From Ferruginibacter sp. (GTDB lineage Bacteria; Bacteroidota; Bacteroidia; Chitinophagales; Chitinophagaceae), in assembly GCA_019638635.1 (NCBI GenBank), contig JAHBTM010000004.1:1-64000 (forward strand): a stretch of 64,000 nucleotides of DNA, in the 5' to 3' direction. Of the stretch, positions 16,903-26,637 are shown piece after piece. Positions within the stretch are counted from its first letter, which is position 1, and each line of letters opens with the position of its first letter. A program made the position numbers and the translations under genes. Below the pieces are notes generated by a model that worked only from the letters and a program-made list of their open reading frames with translations, was not told the origin of the DNA and did no database searches.

Positions 16903-19900
16903 ATGAAATTTATATTGATTTTTATTTTCTGTTTATCTCAAATTTGTTGGAACTCCATTTCATCAAACGCACAAATAGTGCCTACTCCTGCAATAAATGG
17001 CGCTATTGCATCTCCATCTAATTATAATGTGAGCGGTAATTCAGGATATTTCAATTTAGGTAGTGAAATTAATTATACAGGAAGCAAGCAAATAACTATT
17101 CCAATTTATAACTCAACTGTTAGTGGCTATAGTTTACCTATAAGCATAAGTTACGATGGATCAGGTGTAAAATTAAAGGATGTTGCAACTTCCGTTGGAT
17201 TGAAATGGCAGCTAAATGCAGGAGGAAAGATTTCAAGAAGTGTTCAAGATATTCCAGATGAAGGTACAATACTCAAAAGAAGTAGACTGATGCTTTATTA
17301 TTTAGATAACATAGACATCGATGATAAAATTGATAATATAAACAATCAAAATAACGAAACGAATGCAACTCGAATTAATGAAGTGTACGATAATTATGAT
17401 TTAGAACCAGACATATTTTCATATAGTATTAATGGGATAAGTGGAAGCTTTGTTCTTGACAATAATGCTGTCGTTAGACATTTAGGATATTCAAATAATA
17501 TAGTTGAAGTCAACGTGCAAGACAATGGATACAATAACCCATTTTCAATAATTGGTTTTAAAATCACAGATGAAAATGGGATTATTTATATTTTAGATGT
17601 TGTTGGAAAATCCGTGATTGATTCATATGGGTGGGGTGCATACTCGACTGCAACAACTTATCAAAATTACAATGTTTCTAAAGTTGAATTTAATTCTGAA
17701 TGGTATTTATCAAAAATAATTTTGCCAAATAGCGAAGAAATAGACTTTCAGTATGAAGATGAAAATTATCTTCTTCCAAATATTGATTCGAAGTGGGGTA
17801 AAGGTTGTAATACAAGTTATGGTAACTGCGATGGTTTTTTTGGGTCAGGTAATCCCGGGAGTATAATTGTTTCAACAGATTCAATATATGGAAAGAGAGT
17901 TTCCTTGATTGAAAGTTCTATTCATAAAATAGAGTTTATATCACAACAAACACCTCGTGAAGATCTTTCAAACACATATGCGCTTCATAATATTGTTTTT
18001 GTTGATAAAATTAACTCTAATGATATAGTAAAAAAGTTTCAATTTAATTTCTTTTATACCAATCCAAATGCAAATGATATTCATGAAAAGAGATTAATGC
18101 TATGTAGTATTGATGAGTTACATTTTTCTAATAATCAAACTATAAACCGGAATATTTACTCTTTTGATTATAACATGGATTACTCAATGCCGTCAAGATT
18201 ATCTGAAGAATATGATTTTTGGGGATATTATAACGGTCAATCACTTTCGTTTAGTTTCCCCACACTTTATGTATATCCTGATGAAAATGGAATTGATAAA
18301 TATAGAATTTATCCTAAGTCAAATTACACTGGAACAACATTTATTTTGGATGGAGCCAACAGATTACCAGATTCCGAAAAAATATTAACTTATTCTATAA
18401 AATCAATCGGACATGTTACGGGTGGAAAAACTTTATTAGAATTTGAGCCTAATGAATTTTTTTATGATGGTGAAAATAGGCTAGGAAATGGTCTTCGGAT
18501 AAAAAAAGTTATTCAAAATGATGGTATATCAAATGATAACAATCTTGTTACTTTATATGAATATACTAAGTCAAATAGTATAAATGAATCAAGTGGATGG
18601 CTCATAAACCTACCTCAATATGCAATTCCCAACAATTCGCATCCATACGGTGGAACTTTACAAAACCCAACAATTCAATGCTTAAATTTTGATGAATTGG
18701 ATGAGGACTATTACACCTATTTTTTAATGCGTTTATCTGATCCATATTTAAATTCTAACGATATTACACAAGGTTATTCAGAAATAACAGAAAAGCATTT
18801 AGATGGTAGTAAAATTGTAAGAAGATATAGCATGCCTGGTACCCTTGAACAAGAGGGGGATGATGAACTTAATGTGAACTGCTTTTTAGAAAAAGACGGT
18901 TATTGTGATGGATTATTTGAAAGGTATTACACATCAGTTTGCGCTTCATTAGAGTCGTTTAATTTAATGGGTTCAACAATTTATGAACCTGATTTAAAAG
19001 GACATGATAATAATGTAAACAAATCTATACCATTTAATATACCTATTAATTATTCATGGAATAGAGGCCTATTGTTAGATATTCACTATTTTGATGAAGA
19101 GGAATTTTTAGTTCAAAAGAAGGTTTTTGAATATGAAAATTTATCAAAAGAGAATACCCCTCAATACATAAAAGGGCTAAGAGTAAAAGAAATGGACAAT
19201 TGGCGACTTGACCCAATGAGTCACTCATCTCAAAATAACTTTGTTGGCACTGCCTTCACAGGCTTATACTATTTCTCTAAATACAATATAATTACAAATA
19301 TTTCAAAAGTAAAAACTAAAGAAATCGTAACTAATTATGAAAAGAATTCCACTCTATCACAAAGTTTAACCACCACATTTACCTATGGAAATTATCATAA
19401 TAAACCATTGCGAATTTCAATTATTGATAGTAAAGGAAATAAACGAATTACAGAAAATTTGTTTTCGTTTGATATTCACGATGTCTACGATAACACATAT
19501 CCATCTACAGCTTTTAATTCATTTGTTTTGAACAATGTTAATGTTCCAATTCGAACATTACAGTTGCTTTTACCTTTTGGTAGTTCCGAGGAGTTGGTTG
19601 TATCATCCCTTATAAGCCTTTATGAATCAAATCTTCTTGATCCAAATGATCATATATATAGTTACCCATTACCTAAAGAAATAAAAAGTTTAAACGTTAC
19701 AAATCCGTTTCCCAAATCTCAACTATCAGATAATTTTAGTGGTCAAAATTTCGCATTAGATAGCAGATATAAATTGATAAAAACTTTTGAGGCATTTGAT
19801 CAAAGAAACAATCTACTAGAATTAGCAGAAAGGTCAGGGAAATCATCATCTATTTACGGATATAACAAATCAAGAAAAATTGCTGAAGTGTTTAATGCAA

Positions 19901-20472
19901 GCTATGATGAAATTGCATATTCATCTTTTGAAAAAGCTGGAGAAATCGGTAACTGGGAATTTGATGTAAATTATACAAATCCTCAAATTGAAAATGTAAG
20001 CAATGCACCAACCGGAAAAAGTTGTTTTAATCTAGATGAAAGTACACTTTCGAAGTACAACCTATATGGAAATACATACATTGTATCATACTGGAGTACT
20101 AATGGACAATATAACTTAACCTTCCCAAATCAGGTTACACAATCAGTTATGGAAGGAGTTACAGTAAATGGTTGGACTTATTATGAACATGAATTATCGG
20201 GAGTACAACACTTAACTATTAATAGTAATCATACTAATGGAACACCAAGTTATATAGATGAACTTCGCTTGTTCCCCAAAAACTCAATGATGACTACTTA
20301 CACTTATTTTCCTTTAATAGGAATATCGTCGATATGTGATTTTGGTAACAACATTATTAATTATGAGTATGATGGTTTCGGAGAACTTATAAGCAAAAGG
20401 GATATCCATGGAAATATTATTGAATCTTTTATTCGAACCTATAAGGGTGCAACCAATACTTGCAGCAATTAA
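16903..20472 (+). CDS. Large secreted RHS/YD-type protein, N-terminal partner
   Basis: 1189 residues with a Sec signal ending near SNAQ (about 21-24). The opening GYFNLGSEINYTGSKQITIP and the ISYDGSGVKLKD segment (about 45-100) are typical of the first of paired Bacteroidota RHS proteins. The body is beta-rich with few perfect YD repeats; one appears near the C-terminus as INYEYDGFGELISKRDIHGN. There is no RHS core motif and no toxin tail. It probably forms part of the cocoon or a carrier shell with the next gene. Spacing is 14 bp upstream and 20 bp downstream if the next gene starts at 20493. Confidence 0.75.
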   Translation: MKFILIFIFCLSQICWNSISSNAQIVPTPAINGAIASPSNYNVSGNSGYFNLGSEINYTGSKQITIPIYNSTVSGYSLPISISYDGSGVKLKDVATSVGLKWQLNAGGKISRSVQDIPDEGTILKRSRLMLYYLDNIDIDDKIDNINNQNNETNATRINEVYDNYDLEPDIFSYSINGISGSFVLDNNAVVRHLGYSNNIVEVNVQDNGYNNPFSIIGFKITDENGIIYILDVVGKSVIDSYGWGAYSTATTYQNYNVSKVEFNSEWYLSKIILPNSEEIDFQYEDENYLLPNIDSKWGKGCNTSYGNCDGFFGSGNPGSIIVSTDSIYGKRVSLIESSIHKIEFISQQTPREDLSNTYALHNIVFVDKINSNDIVKKFQFNFFYTNPNANDIHEKRLMLCSIDELHFSNNQTINRNIYSFDYNMDYSMPSRLSEEYDFWGYYNGQSLSFSFPTLYVYPDENGIDKYRIYPKSNYTGTTFILDGANRLPDSEKILTYSIKSIGHVTGGKTLLEFEPNEFFYDGENRLGNGLRIKKVIQNDGISNDNNLVTLYEYTKSNSINESSGWLINLPQYAIPNNSHPYGGTLQNPTIQCLNFDELDEDYYTYFLMRLSDPYLNSNDITQGYSEITEKHLDGSKIVRRYSMPGTLEQEGDDELNVNCFLEKDGYCDGLFERYYTSVCASLESFNLMGSTIYEPDLKGHDNNVNKSIPFNIPINYSWNRGLLLDIHYFDEEEFLVQKKVFEYENLSKENTPQYIKGLRVKEMDNWRLDPMSHSSQNNFVGTAFTGLYYFSKYNIITNISKVKTKEIVTNYEKNSTLSQSLTTTFTYGNYHNKPLRISIIDSKGNKRITENLFSFDIHDVYDNTYPSTAFNSFVLNNVNVPIRTLQLLLPFGSSEELVVSSLISLYESNLLDPNDHIYSYPLPKEIKSLNVTNPFPKSQLSDNFSGQNFALDSRYKLIKTFEAFDQRNNLLELAERSGKSSSIYGYNKSRKIAEVFNASYDEIAYSSFEKAGEIGNWEFDVNYTNPQIENVSNAPTGKSCFNLDESTLSKYNLYGNTYIVSYWSTNGQYNLTFPNQVTQSVMEGVTVNGWTYYEHELSGVQHLTINSNHTNGTPSYIDELRLFPKNSMMTTYTYFPLIGISSICDFGNNIINYEYDGFGELISKRDIHGNIIESFIRTYKGATNTCSN

Positions 20473-20492
20473 TTGTAAAACAACTTAGCAAA

Positions 20493-23400
20493 ATGACAAC
20501 TACAATTGCCCAAATAAAAAAATGTATTACTATATCCATACTAGCTCCTTGGGTTAATCTATCAGTAGATGCTCAATCAAATAAGCCTGTAAGTAACGCC
20601 ACAATACCAACAGCCACTGAGGTTGTTTTTACCCCCAATGAATATCAACAAAATATTGCAATAAATAATTTACTAGTATACACCCCACTGAAACCTGTAA
20701 GCGACCTACAAGAAATTTCGGCACCACAAGCTGAACCTTACACCTTAGGGTATGCTCAATATTTAGATGGTTTGGGAAGGCCTATACAAAGCGTTTTAAA
20801 ACAAGCAAGCCCAACAGGAAATGATATTGTATATCCCAAACATTACAATGAATTTGGTCTTAAGCCTTATTCTTTTATGCCGTATACATCTAATACTAAC
20901 AATGGCACATTTCAAAATGATCCGTTTAATGACCAAAAAGCGATGTTGAGTTCTCTATATTCTGGAGACGATTTCTTCTACAGTAAAACAGATTTTGAAA
21001 ATTCACCTTTTAAAAGACCTGAAAAAGTATTGCCTCAAGGAAAAAGCTGGGTTGGCAAAAACACGGGGACATCATTAAAATATGGATATAATTCAGCTTC
21101 GGAAAATATACGAATATGGGATATTGGAATTAGTAGTTCGCTTGATAATAATATACCAATTTCAAATTCAACATATTCGGATGGAGAGTTATCTAGATTC
21201 ATTTCAATAAAAGAAAATGGAAATGCTGAAATTCAATATATAGACAAAGAGGGAAAATTAATTCTCAAAAAAGTACAGATTAAAGAACTTCCAACAAATG
21301 ACCCATACTCTGGTTATGATGCATGGTTAAGCACATATTTTGTGTATGATAACTTCAATAGATTAAGATTTGTTATTTCACCCAAAGCAGTAAATGCATT
21401 ACTTAGTCAAACAAATGTTACTTGGGATTTAACCGAATCGACGAATCTAATAGAAGAGCTATGCTTTCATTACGAGTATGATTATCTTGGTAGACTACGA
21501 GCAGCAAAAGAACCAGGAAAAGATTGGCGGTATTTGGTGTATGATAATCATGACAGGCTAGTATTTGCACAAGATGGAAATCTACGTGAATCCAGACGTT
21601 GGTTAGTTTATTTGTATGACGAATTAAATAGACCCGTAATCTCAGGGATAATGACTTATCCTGAAACTGGTACAGGTTCCGGGACATTAAGTGATTTTTT
21701 TGATTTGCAAAATCACGTAGAAGAGAATGTAGTATATGGGCAAACACAAAACTTACCCTTCAATCCACTACTTCCCCAAAGTGTAAATGCGAATATCACT
21801 CTAAATAACAATTTTAATAGTGTAAGGCATATTCGAGCTTCAAATAGTATAACGTTTGATCCGGGATTTAGTACAGGTACTAATGTTGATCTTACTGCTG
21901 AGATTATTACAACAACTACAACTACACCTTCAAGCGAAAATATAAGTGTGAGTGCTAATCCGGTGCCACCCTCTCACAATGTGATCCCATTAAAAATCAT
22001 GTATTATGATGAATATAATTTCAAAAACAAATCTGATGTAACATTCACATATTCATCAACACATAACAATAAACTTGATGCTGGGAATAATCTTTATGAA
22101 GATGTGTTACCAACACAAAATGAACAGTTGAAATTCAATACGCGAGGAAAAATTACTGGATCTAGAATATTGGTTATTGCTAATCCAAATAATCTTGCAA
22201 CAGGAACCTGGTCAACAAATGCGGTGTTTTATGATTTTAAAAACAGAATTATACAGCTACAGGAGGAGAATTTTAAAGGTGGAACTAGTAGCAGCACGAT
22301 TTTGTATGATTATTCAGGTAAAGTACTTTCTAGCTATAGTGTCCATAATAACCCTCACAATACAGATCCGGATTTACAGTCTATTCCAGTGAAAACAAAT
22401 TTTTTATATGATAGAATAGGAAGAGTACTTGAAATAAAAAAGCAATTTAATGATGATGTTTCAACTGAACGAATTATACAGCGTAACGAGTATGATGCTT
22501 TAGGAAAATTGCTAGTTAAAAAAATTGGTGGTACTCCCGGCAGTCTTGCAAATGACCCCAATAATATAGATGACTACCTTGCTGATTATGACAAAGATGC
22601 TTTAGAGTCGCAGAGTTTTGATTATAATATTAGAGGATGGCTGAAAGGTATTAATAGAGATTATGCAAATGGCCAAAGTGAAAGTAATTGGTTTGGAATG
22701 GAGATTAGTTTTGATTTCGGCTTTGAGAAGAATCAATTAACTGGAACACCTAGTGGAGTTAAATGGAGGAGTGCTGGGGATGGCGAGCAACGAGCATATG
22801 GATTTGATTATGATAGGATGAATCGGATACAATTTGCAGATTTTTCACAAAAATCCGGTAGTAGCTATATTGATGATCCGGTGATTAATTATGATATGCA
22901 AATAGGCGAACTGATAAATGGAGAATGGAAAAATGATTATGATGAAAACGGAAATATCTTGAAACTAAAGCAGTGGGGAACAAAACTAAACCTCAGTGCT
23001 GTGATGGATGATCTTACGTATACATATTTTGATAACAGTAATAAACTTAAAAATGTTATTGATGCATCAAATGATCATTCAACACTATTAGGCGATTTTC
23101 GAAGTTCACAATCATATATGACATCGCTAGGGAATAATAAAACAAATACAGCAGTGGATTATGAATTTGATGCAAATGGAAACATAATAAAAGATTTAAA
23201 CAGGGATATTGATGATGCAAGCATACAGGCAATTCAATATAACCACATGAATCTACCATATAAAATAACTGTAAAGGATAAAGGTGTTATAACTTATATC
23301 TATGATGCAAATGGTGTTAAACTAGAGAAGATTGTAACTGATAATACTAATCCACCTCCCGGAAGTTCCAGTTTGATCAAAAAAACTACATACCTGAATG

Positions 23401-25379
23401 GCTTTATTTATCAAGATGACGAACTTCAATACTTTATGCATGAGGGTGGTAGAGTACGTGTATCACCAAAACCGAACCAACAAAGACCTCAAGAATATAA
23501 TTTTTATCTAGACTTTTTTATAGCTGATAATTTAGGAAATATTAGAGTTATTCTTACTGATGAGGAAAATCAGATTAAGTTTCCAATAGCTAGTTTAGAG
23601 CCATCCAAATTATCGTATGAAAAAGAATTCTATGGAATTCAGGATGCGCAAATAGTGGATATAGCTTCTGTGCCGGGGTTATTGAATTATATTAGCACGA
23701 ATAATATCGATTATCTCAATGATAATGGTATTGGGAACACACCTCATGATCCAGCTTTTAGTGCATTAAACAGTGAAAAATTATACTTATTAAATAGCAA
23801 CAATGCAAAAACCGGTTTAGGCATTACTTTAAAAGTAATGGCAGGTGATAAAATAGATGTATTCGGAAAAAGTTATTACCAACAAAATAATCCGGGTAGT
23901 AGTTACAATGATAATGTTAATGTATTAGATTTATTAACAGCGTTTCTAAATTCACCAACTTCTGCAGCGAGTACGAGTAAGCATGGAGTTTTATCACCGA
24001 ATCAAATAAATACTACTCTTGGAATTGCAGGTATAAACAACATGATGAACCAACAAAATAATGAACAAAATTCGAGTCCATTAAAACCAAAGGCGTTTAT
24101 CAATGTGCTATTTTTTGATGAACATTTCAGAGTTGTGGATTTTAAAATAAGCATGGTTGGTAATAACGGAGAATTAAAAGAAAATCACTTCACCGATTTG
24201 CAAAATTTAACAGCAGGAAAGAGTGGTTATGTTTATATTTATTGCAGCAACGAAAGTCCGGTAAATGTATATTTCGATAATCTTCAAGTAGTGCACACAA
24301 AAGGCCCATTAGTAGAAACTAATGAGTATTATCCTTTCGGGTTACTTGCTGCTAGCATTAGCTATAAAGCGTTTGGTGATTTAGAAAACTATTTGAAATT
24401 AAGTGGAAATGAACTTCAATCAGGTGAATTTGAAATCGGGTCTGGTTTGGAATTGTATGATTTTAACGCACGCATGTACGATGCACAAATTGGTAGGTTT
24501 CAATCTCTAGATCCATTAGCAACTTTGATGCCTGATTGGAGTGGTTATAGTTATTCATTTAATAATCCAATTTTATTTACTGATAAAACCGGATTAATGC
24601 CTGAGTGTTGTTCCGATGAATATCTGGGCATAGCTGAAAGGCTAGAGGATGAAGAATATGATGGTGAAATGATAAGATCTGCAATTTTGTTTGATGTAGT
24701 TGTCTATTCTAGCAATGCAAAAGAAAAGTACAATGAGGAAAATGCAAATTTGGAAGAAGATTGTAATTGTTTAGCTGATTTGGGTTTAAGTTGGGCTAAT
24801 GATGCGTCTACGACTGAGTCGAGACTTTGGAATGAACGAAGAAGGATGTATCAACAATTAAGATTAAATGGAGCTGATAAGAAAGCAGTTCAAAAAAAAT
24901 GGAAAATACATAATGTTTCACAAGACGATTTAGATACTTTTGAAAATTATTATGAGGCTGAGGTCGGATACAGAACAGCCTCAACTATAACAGCTGGGGT
25001 AATTGTAGCTTCCCCAGTTATTGCTGAAGGTTGGTTATCTTATTTAATAGTTGGAAAGGGAACTTTAGCATTCCGAGGTGGCGCTGGGTTGTTTGATGCG
25101 TTATTTCAAGCCACATCTACAAATACTGTAAATCCATTTCAATCATTGGGTTCAATGCTTGGACCTTTAACCGCAGCATTTGGAACACAGTTTTCTTTTA
25201 ATTGGCAAGAAATGAAGATTGATCCTAATTTTAATCAAAATACTTTTGTAACTAACTTTGCTGCTAACATAATAGGTGGTAATGTAGCTGGTGGTCTAAG
25301 TTCTTCAAAAGATGCAATGGGTTTAATTGGTGGATTTGCATCTGGGATACCTGGAATTTGGTCAAGTACAATTAAGTAA
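20493..25379 (+). CDS. RHS repeat protein with core domain and variable C-terminal (candidate toxin)
   Basis: I start at 20493 (1628 residues), which avoids overlap with the previous gene and opens directly into a signal-like segment ending VDAQ. An upstream ATG at 20460 is possible. The N-terminal 300 residues resemble DUF6443 (GYAQYLDGLGRPIQSVLKQA). YD repeats follow (YDYLGRL, YDNHDRLV, YDYSGKVL and others). The RHS-associated core covers about 1279-1371 with NEYYPFGL, LYDFNARMYDAQIGRFQSLD and FTDKTGLMPE. The last 257 residues differ in character, with hydrophobic Ala/Gly-rich segments near ITAGVIVASPVIAEG and IIGGNVAGGL. I recognise no known toxin fold in them. Confidence 0.85.
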   Translation: MTTTIAQIKKCITISILAPWVNLSVDAQSNKPVSNATIPTATEVVFTPNEYQQNIAINNLLVYTPLKPVSDLQEISAPQAEPYTLGYAQYLDGLGRPIQSVLKQASPTGNDIVYPKHYNEFGLKPYSFMPYTSNTNNGTFQNDPFNDQKAMLSSLYSGDDFFYSKTDFENSPFKRPEKVLPQGKSWVGKNTGTSLKYGYNSASENIRIWDIGISSSLDNNIPISNSTYSDGELSRFISIKENGNAEIQYIDKEGKLILKKVQIKELPTNDPYSGYDAWLSTYFVYDNFNRLRFVISPKAVNALLSQTNVTWDLTESTNLIEELCFHYEYDYLGRLRAAKEPGKDWRYLVYDNHDRLVFAQDGNLRESRRWLVYLYDELNRPVISGIMTYPETGTGSGTLSDFFDLQNHVEENVVYGQTQNLPFNPLLPQSVNANITLNNNFNSVRHIRASNSITFDPGFSTGTNVDLTAEIITTTTTTPSSENISVSANPVPPSHNVIPLKIMYYDEYNFKNKSDVTFTYSSTHNNKLDAGNNLYEDVLPTQNEQLKFNTRGKITGSRILVIANPNNLATGTWSTNAVFYDFKNRIIQLQEENFKGGTSSSTILYDYSGKVLSSYSVHNNPHNTDPDLQSIPVKTNFLYDRIGRVLEIKKQFNDDVSTERIIQRNEYDALGKLLVKKIGGTPGSLANDPNNIDDYLADYDKDALESQSFDYNIRGWLKGINRDYANGQSESNWFGMEISFDFGFEKNQLTGTPSGVKWRSAGDGEQRAYGFDYDRMNRIQFADFSQKSGSSYIDDPVINYDMQIGELINGEWKNDYDENGNILKLKQWGTKLNLSAVMDDLTYTYFDNSNKLKNVIDASNDHSTLLGDFRSSQSYMTSLGNNKTNTAVDYEFDANGNIIKDLNRDIDDASIQAIQYNHMNLPYKITVKDKGVITYIYDANGVKLEKIVTDNTNPPPGSSSLIKKTTYLNGFIYQDDELQYFMHEGGRVRVSPKPNQQRPQEYNFYLDFFIADNLGNIRVILTDEENQIKFPIASLEPSKLSYEKEFYGIQDAQIVDIASVPGLLNYISTNNIDYLNDNGIGNTPHDPAFSALNSEKLYLLNSNNAKTGLGITLKVMAGDKIDVFGKSYYQQNNPGSSYNDNVNVLDLLTAFLNSPTSAASTSKHGVLSPNQINTTLGIAGINNMMNQQNNEQNSSPLKPKAFINVLFFDEHFRVVDFKISMVGNNGELKENHFTDLQNLTAGKSGYVYIYCSNESPVNVYFDNLQVVHTKGPLVETNEYYPFGLLAASISYKAFGDLENYLKLSGNELQSGEFEIGSGLELYDFNARMYDAQIGRFQSLDPLATLMPDWSGYSYSFNNPILFTDKTGLMPECCSDEYLGIAERLEDEEYDGEMIRSAILFDVVVYSSNAKEKYNEENANLEEDCNCLADLGLSWANDASTTESRLWNERRRMYQQLRLNGADKKAVQKKWKIHNVSQDDLDTFENYYEAEVGYRTASTITAGVIVASPVIAEGWLSYLIVGKGTLAFRGGAGLFDALFQATSTNTVNPFQSLGSMLGPLTAAFGTQFSFNWQEMKIDPNFNQNTFVTNFAANIIGGNVAGGLSSSKDAMGLIGGFASGIPGIWSSTIK

Positions 25380-25403
25380 AATAATCTTTGTACTCTTTGT
25401 AAT

Positions 25404-25775
25404 ATGAAGAATAGAATCTACATCTTTTTATCTATAATAATCATTGGATTATTTCTTATCTTTTTAAAAAGAGGATGCGACTTTCGTAATAGGATTAAAA
25501 ACAATCCTGCGTTTACTTGTGGTCTTATTATAAAGGGTTCTGACACGAAAGGAGGAGGATTGTTACAATATGAATATTATGTAGAAGGAAGGAAATACCA
25601 TAATTCTTATGCATGTTCAAACTCTACTTTAAAAAAATACAGATCGGGGAAAGTTAGAATATGGATTATTTATGAAAAGTCGCAACCACAGAATTCTTTC
25701 GTTATAGAAAGAAAAAATGATTTTTATAAACAAAGTTTCGAAACTAAAGACACTTTGGGTTTAAACTGTGATTAA
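25404..25775 (+). CDS. Small membrane-anchored protein, candidate immunity protein
   Basis: 123 residues. One N-terminal membrane span (about 5-22) is followed by a compact beta-type domain with LLQYEYYVEGRKY (about 54-66), a Cys-Ser pair and VRIWIIYEKSQPQNSF (about 83-98). Similar short proteins with a TM and a YEYxVxGxxY strand often follow Bacteroidota RHS genes. It starts 24 bp after the RHS stop in the same direction, the classic place for the cognate immunity gene. A membrane-anchored immunity factor would fit a toxin that acts at the membrane or in the periplasm. Untested. Confidence 0.6.
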   Translation: MKNRIYIFLSIIIIGLFLIFLKRGCDFRNRIKNNPAFTCGLIIKGSDTKGGGLLQYEYYVEGRKYHNSYACSNSTLKKYRSGKVRIWIIYEKSQPQNSFVIERKNDFYKQSFETKDTLGLNCD

Positions 25776-26101
25776 TATTTTATTCGGTCAAAGCTTAAGA
25801 GAATATCAGACCCATTAAAAAATTACTTACATATAATAATATCCGCCTCAAAAAGAGACGGGTAAATTATTTATTTATTTATTTGGCTATTTAATGTCTT
25901 TATATATATTGAAGTTATAATTGTTGAATGTTATTTAACTCAGCTATCTGTAGTTCTCTGTTTAAAGCTATCATAATTACAAACTAGATTGTTTGTATTT
26001 CAAGATTGCAACACAGTGTAATTACCAAAGTCCCAAAAAGATTTATTTTGTTTTAAGTTTTGCACAATTCTTCTTTTCAAGAAAATACGTACTTCTTATT
26101 T
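25776..26101. other. Gene-free AT-rich spacer at the right margin of the island
   Basis: No coding sequence is supported. It holds an ATTT tandem run near 25865-25890 and otherwise unstructured AT-rich DNA up to the 200-bp inverted repeat. Confidence 0.5.
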
Positions 26102-26300
26102 CCTTCCCAGACGAGTCTCCTCCACCCGGTTCATCATCTGAGTAGATAGTCAGCAAAGAGGGACTCGCCGTTCCTGAGGGGTTTTTTCTTTGCCACCGTT
26201 GGTGTTCCAAGAAGACCAACCGCATAACGGTTTGGAAAACCAATGCCGCCGAGTCCCAAACCAACGCACAACGCCTTGGTTGAGACTCGGCTACGAAGAA
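26102..26300 (-). repeat. Right copy of the near-identical inverted repeat pair
   Basis: Reverse complement of 3356-3553 with few differences, e.g. CAACCAAGG for CAATCAAGG and TGAACCGGG for TAAACCGGG. It lies between the RHS island and tRNA-Asn. The frame that can be read through it (to 26043) is the repeat's artefact, not a gene. Confidence 0.85.
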
Positions 26301-26303
26301 AAA

Positions 26304-26326
26304 AAGGCCAACAATATGTTGACCTT
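26304..26326 (-). terminator. Terminator of tRNA-Asn
   Basis: AAGGTCAACA and TGTTGGCCTT pair over 10 bp (one G-T) on the minus strand and are followed by a run of seven T. It begins 8 nt after the tRNA 3' end. Confidence 0.8.
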
Positions 26327-26333
26327 TCTGAAG

Positions 26334-26407
26334 CTCCCCCTGTTGGACTTGAACCAACGACCCTCTGATTAACAGTCAGATGCTCTAACCAACTGAGCTA
26401 AGGAGGA
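26334..26407 (-). tRNA. tRNA-Asn (GUU)
   Basis: Minus-strand cloverleaf: acceptor TCCTCCT with AGGGGGA and discriminator G, D arm CTCAGTTGGTTAGAG, anticodon stem TCTGA/TCAGA with loop CTGTTAA, T arm GTTGG-TTCAAGT-CCAAC. The GTT anticodon gives Asn, and discriminator G73 agrees. No encoded CCA. It marks the right edge of the RHS island. Confidence 0.95.
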
Positions 26408-26428
26408 ATATGTCTCTTTCCCACTGAG

Positions 26429-26479
26429 TGCCGACGCTTCCGGTCGGCATCGAGACATTCGCTGAGCGAATCGTCTCGA
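26429..26479. repeat. Tandem strong hairpins upstream of tRNA-Asn
   Basis: TGCCGAC pairs with GTCGGCA (26429-26449). Directly after it TCGAGACATTCGCT pairs with AGCGAAT-C-GTCTCGA (26450-26479), a stem of 14 bp with one bulge. It has no T run, so it is not an ordinary terminator. It may be a REP-like element or a promoter-proximal structure of the tRNA gene. Confidence 0.55.
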
Positions 26480-26588
26480 CAAAGAAGGAATACTTACCCG
26501 TTAGGGGTGGCAAAAATATAAAATTTTATGTTCTAAAGAATCATTTATTGAAAAGATTTTTAGGGTTTAAGGGGGGAGGAAAAAATTA

Positions 26589-26610
26589 CGGCCGGACTTA
26601 AGTCCGGCCG
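26589..26610 (-). terminator. Terminator-like perfect palindrome after the 260-aa lipoprotein gene
   Basis: A perfect 22-nt palindrome (CGGCCGGACTT and its complement) 28 bp after the lipoprotein stop. On the minus strand it is followed by TAATTTTTTCC, so it can act as an intrinsic terminator. Confidence 0.65.
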
Positions 26611-26637
26611 CGACGTTTTATAGGGAAATAGCTTTGT

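Noticed and set aside
26043..26357. Minus-strand 104-codon open frame next to tRNA-Asn
   Set aside because: It runs through the 200-bp inverted repeat and into the tRNA. The same translation appears at 3413-3679, so it is repeat-derived.
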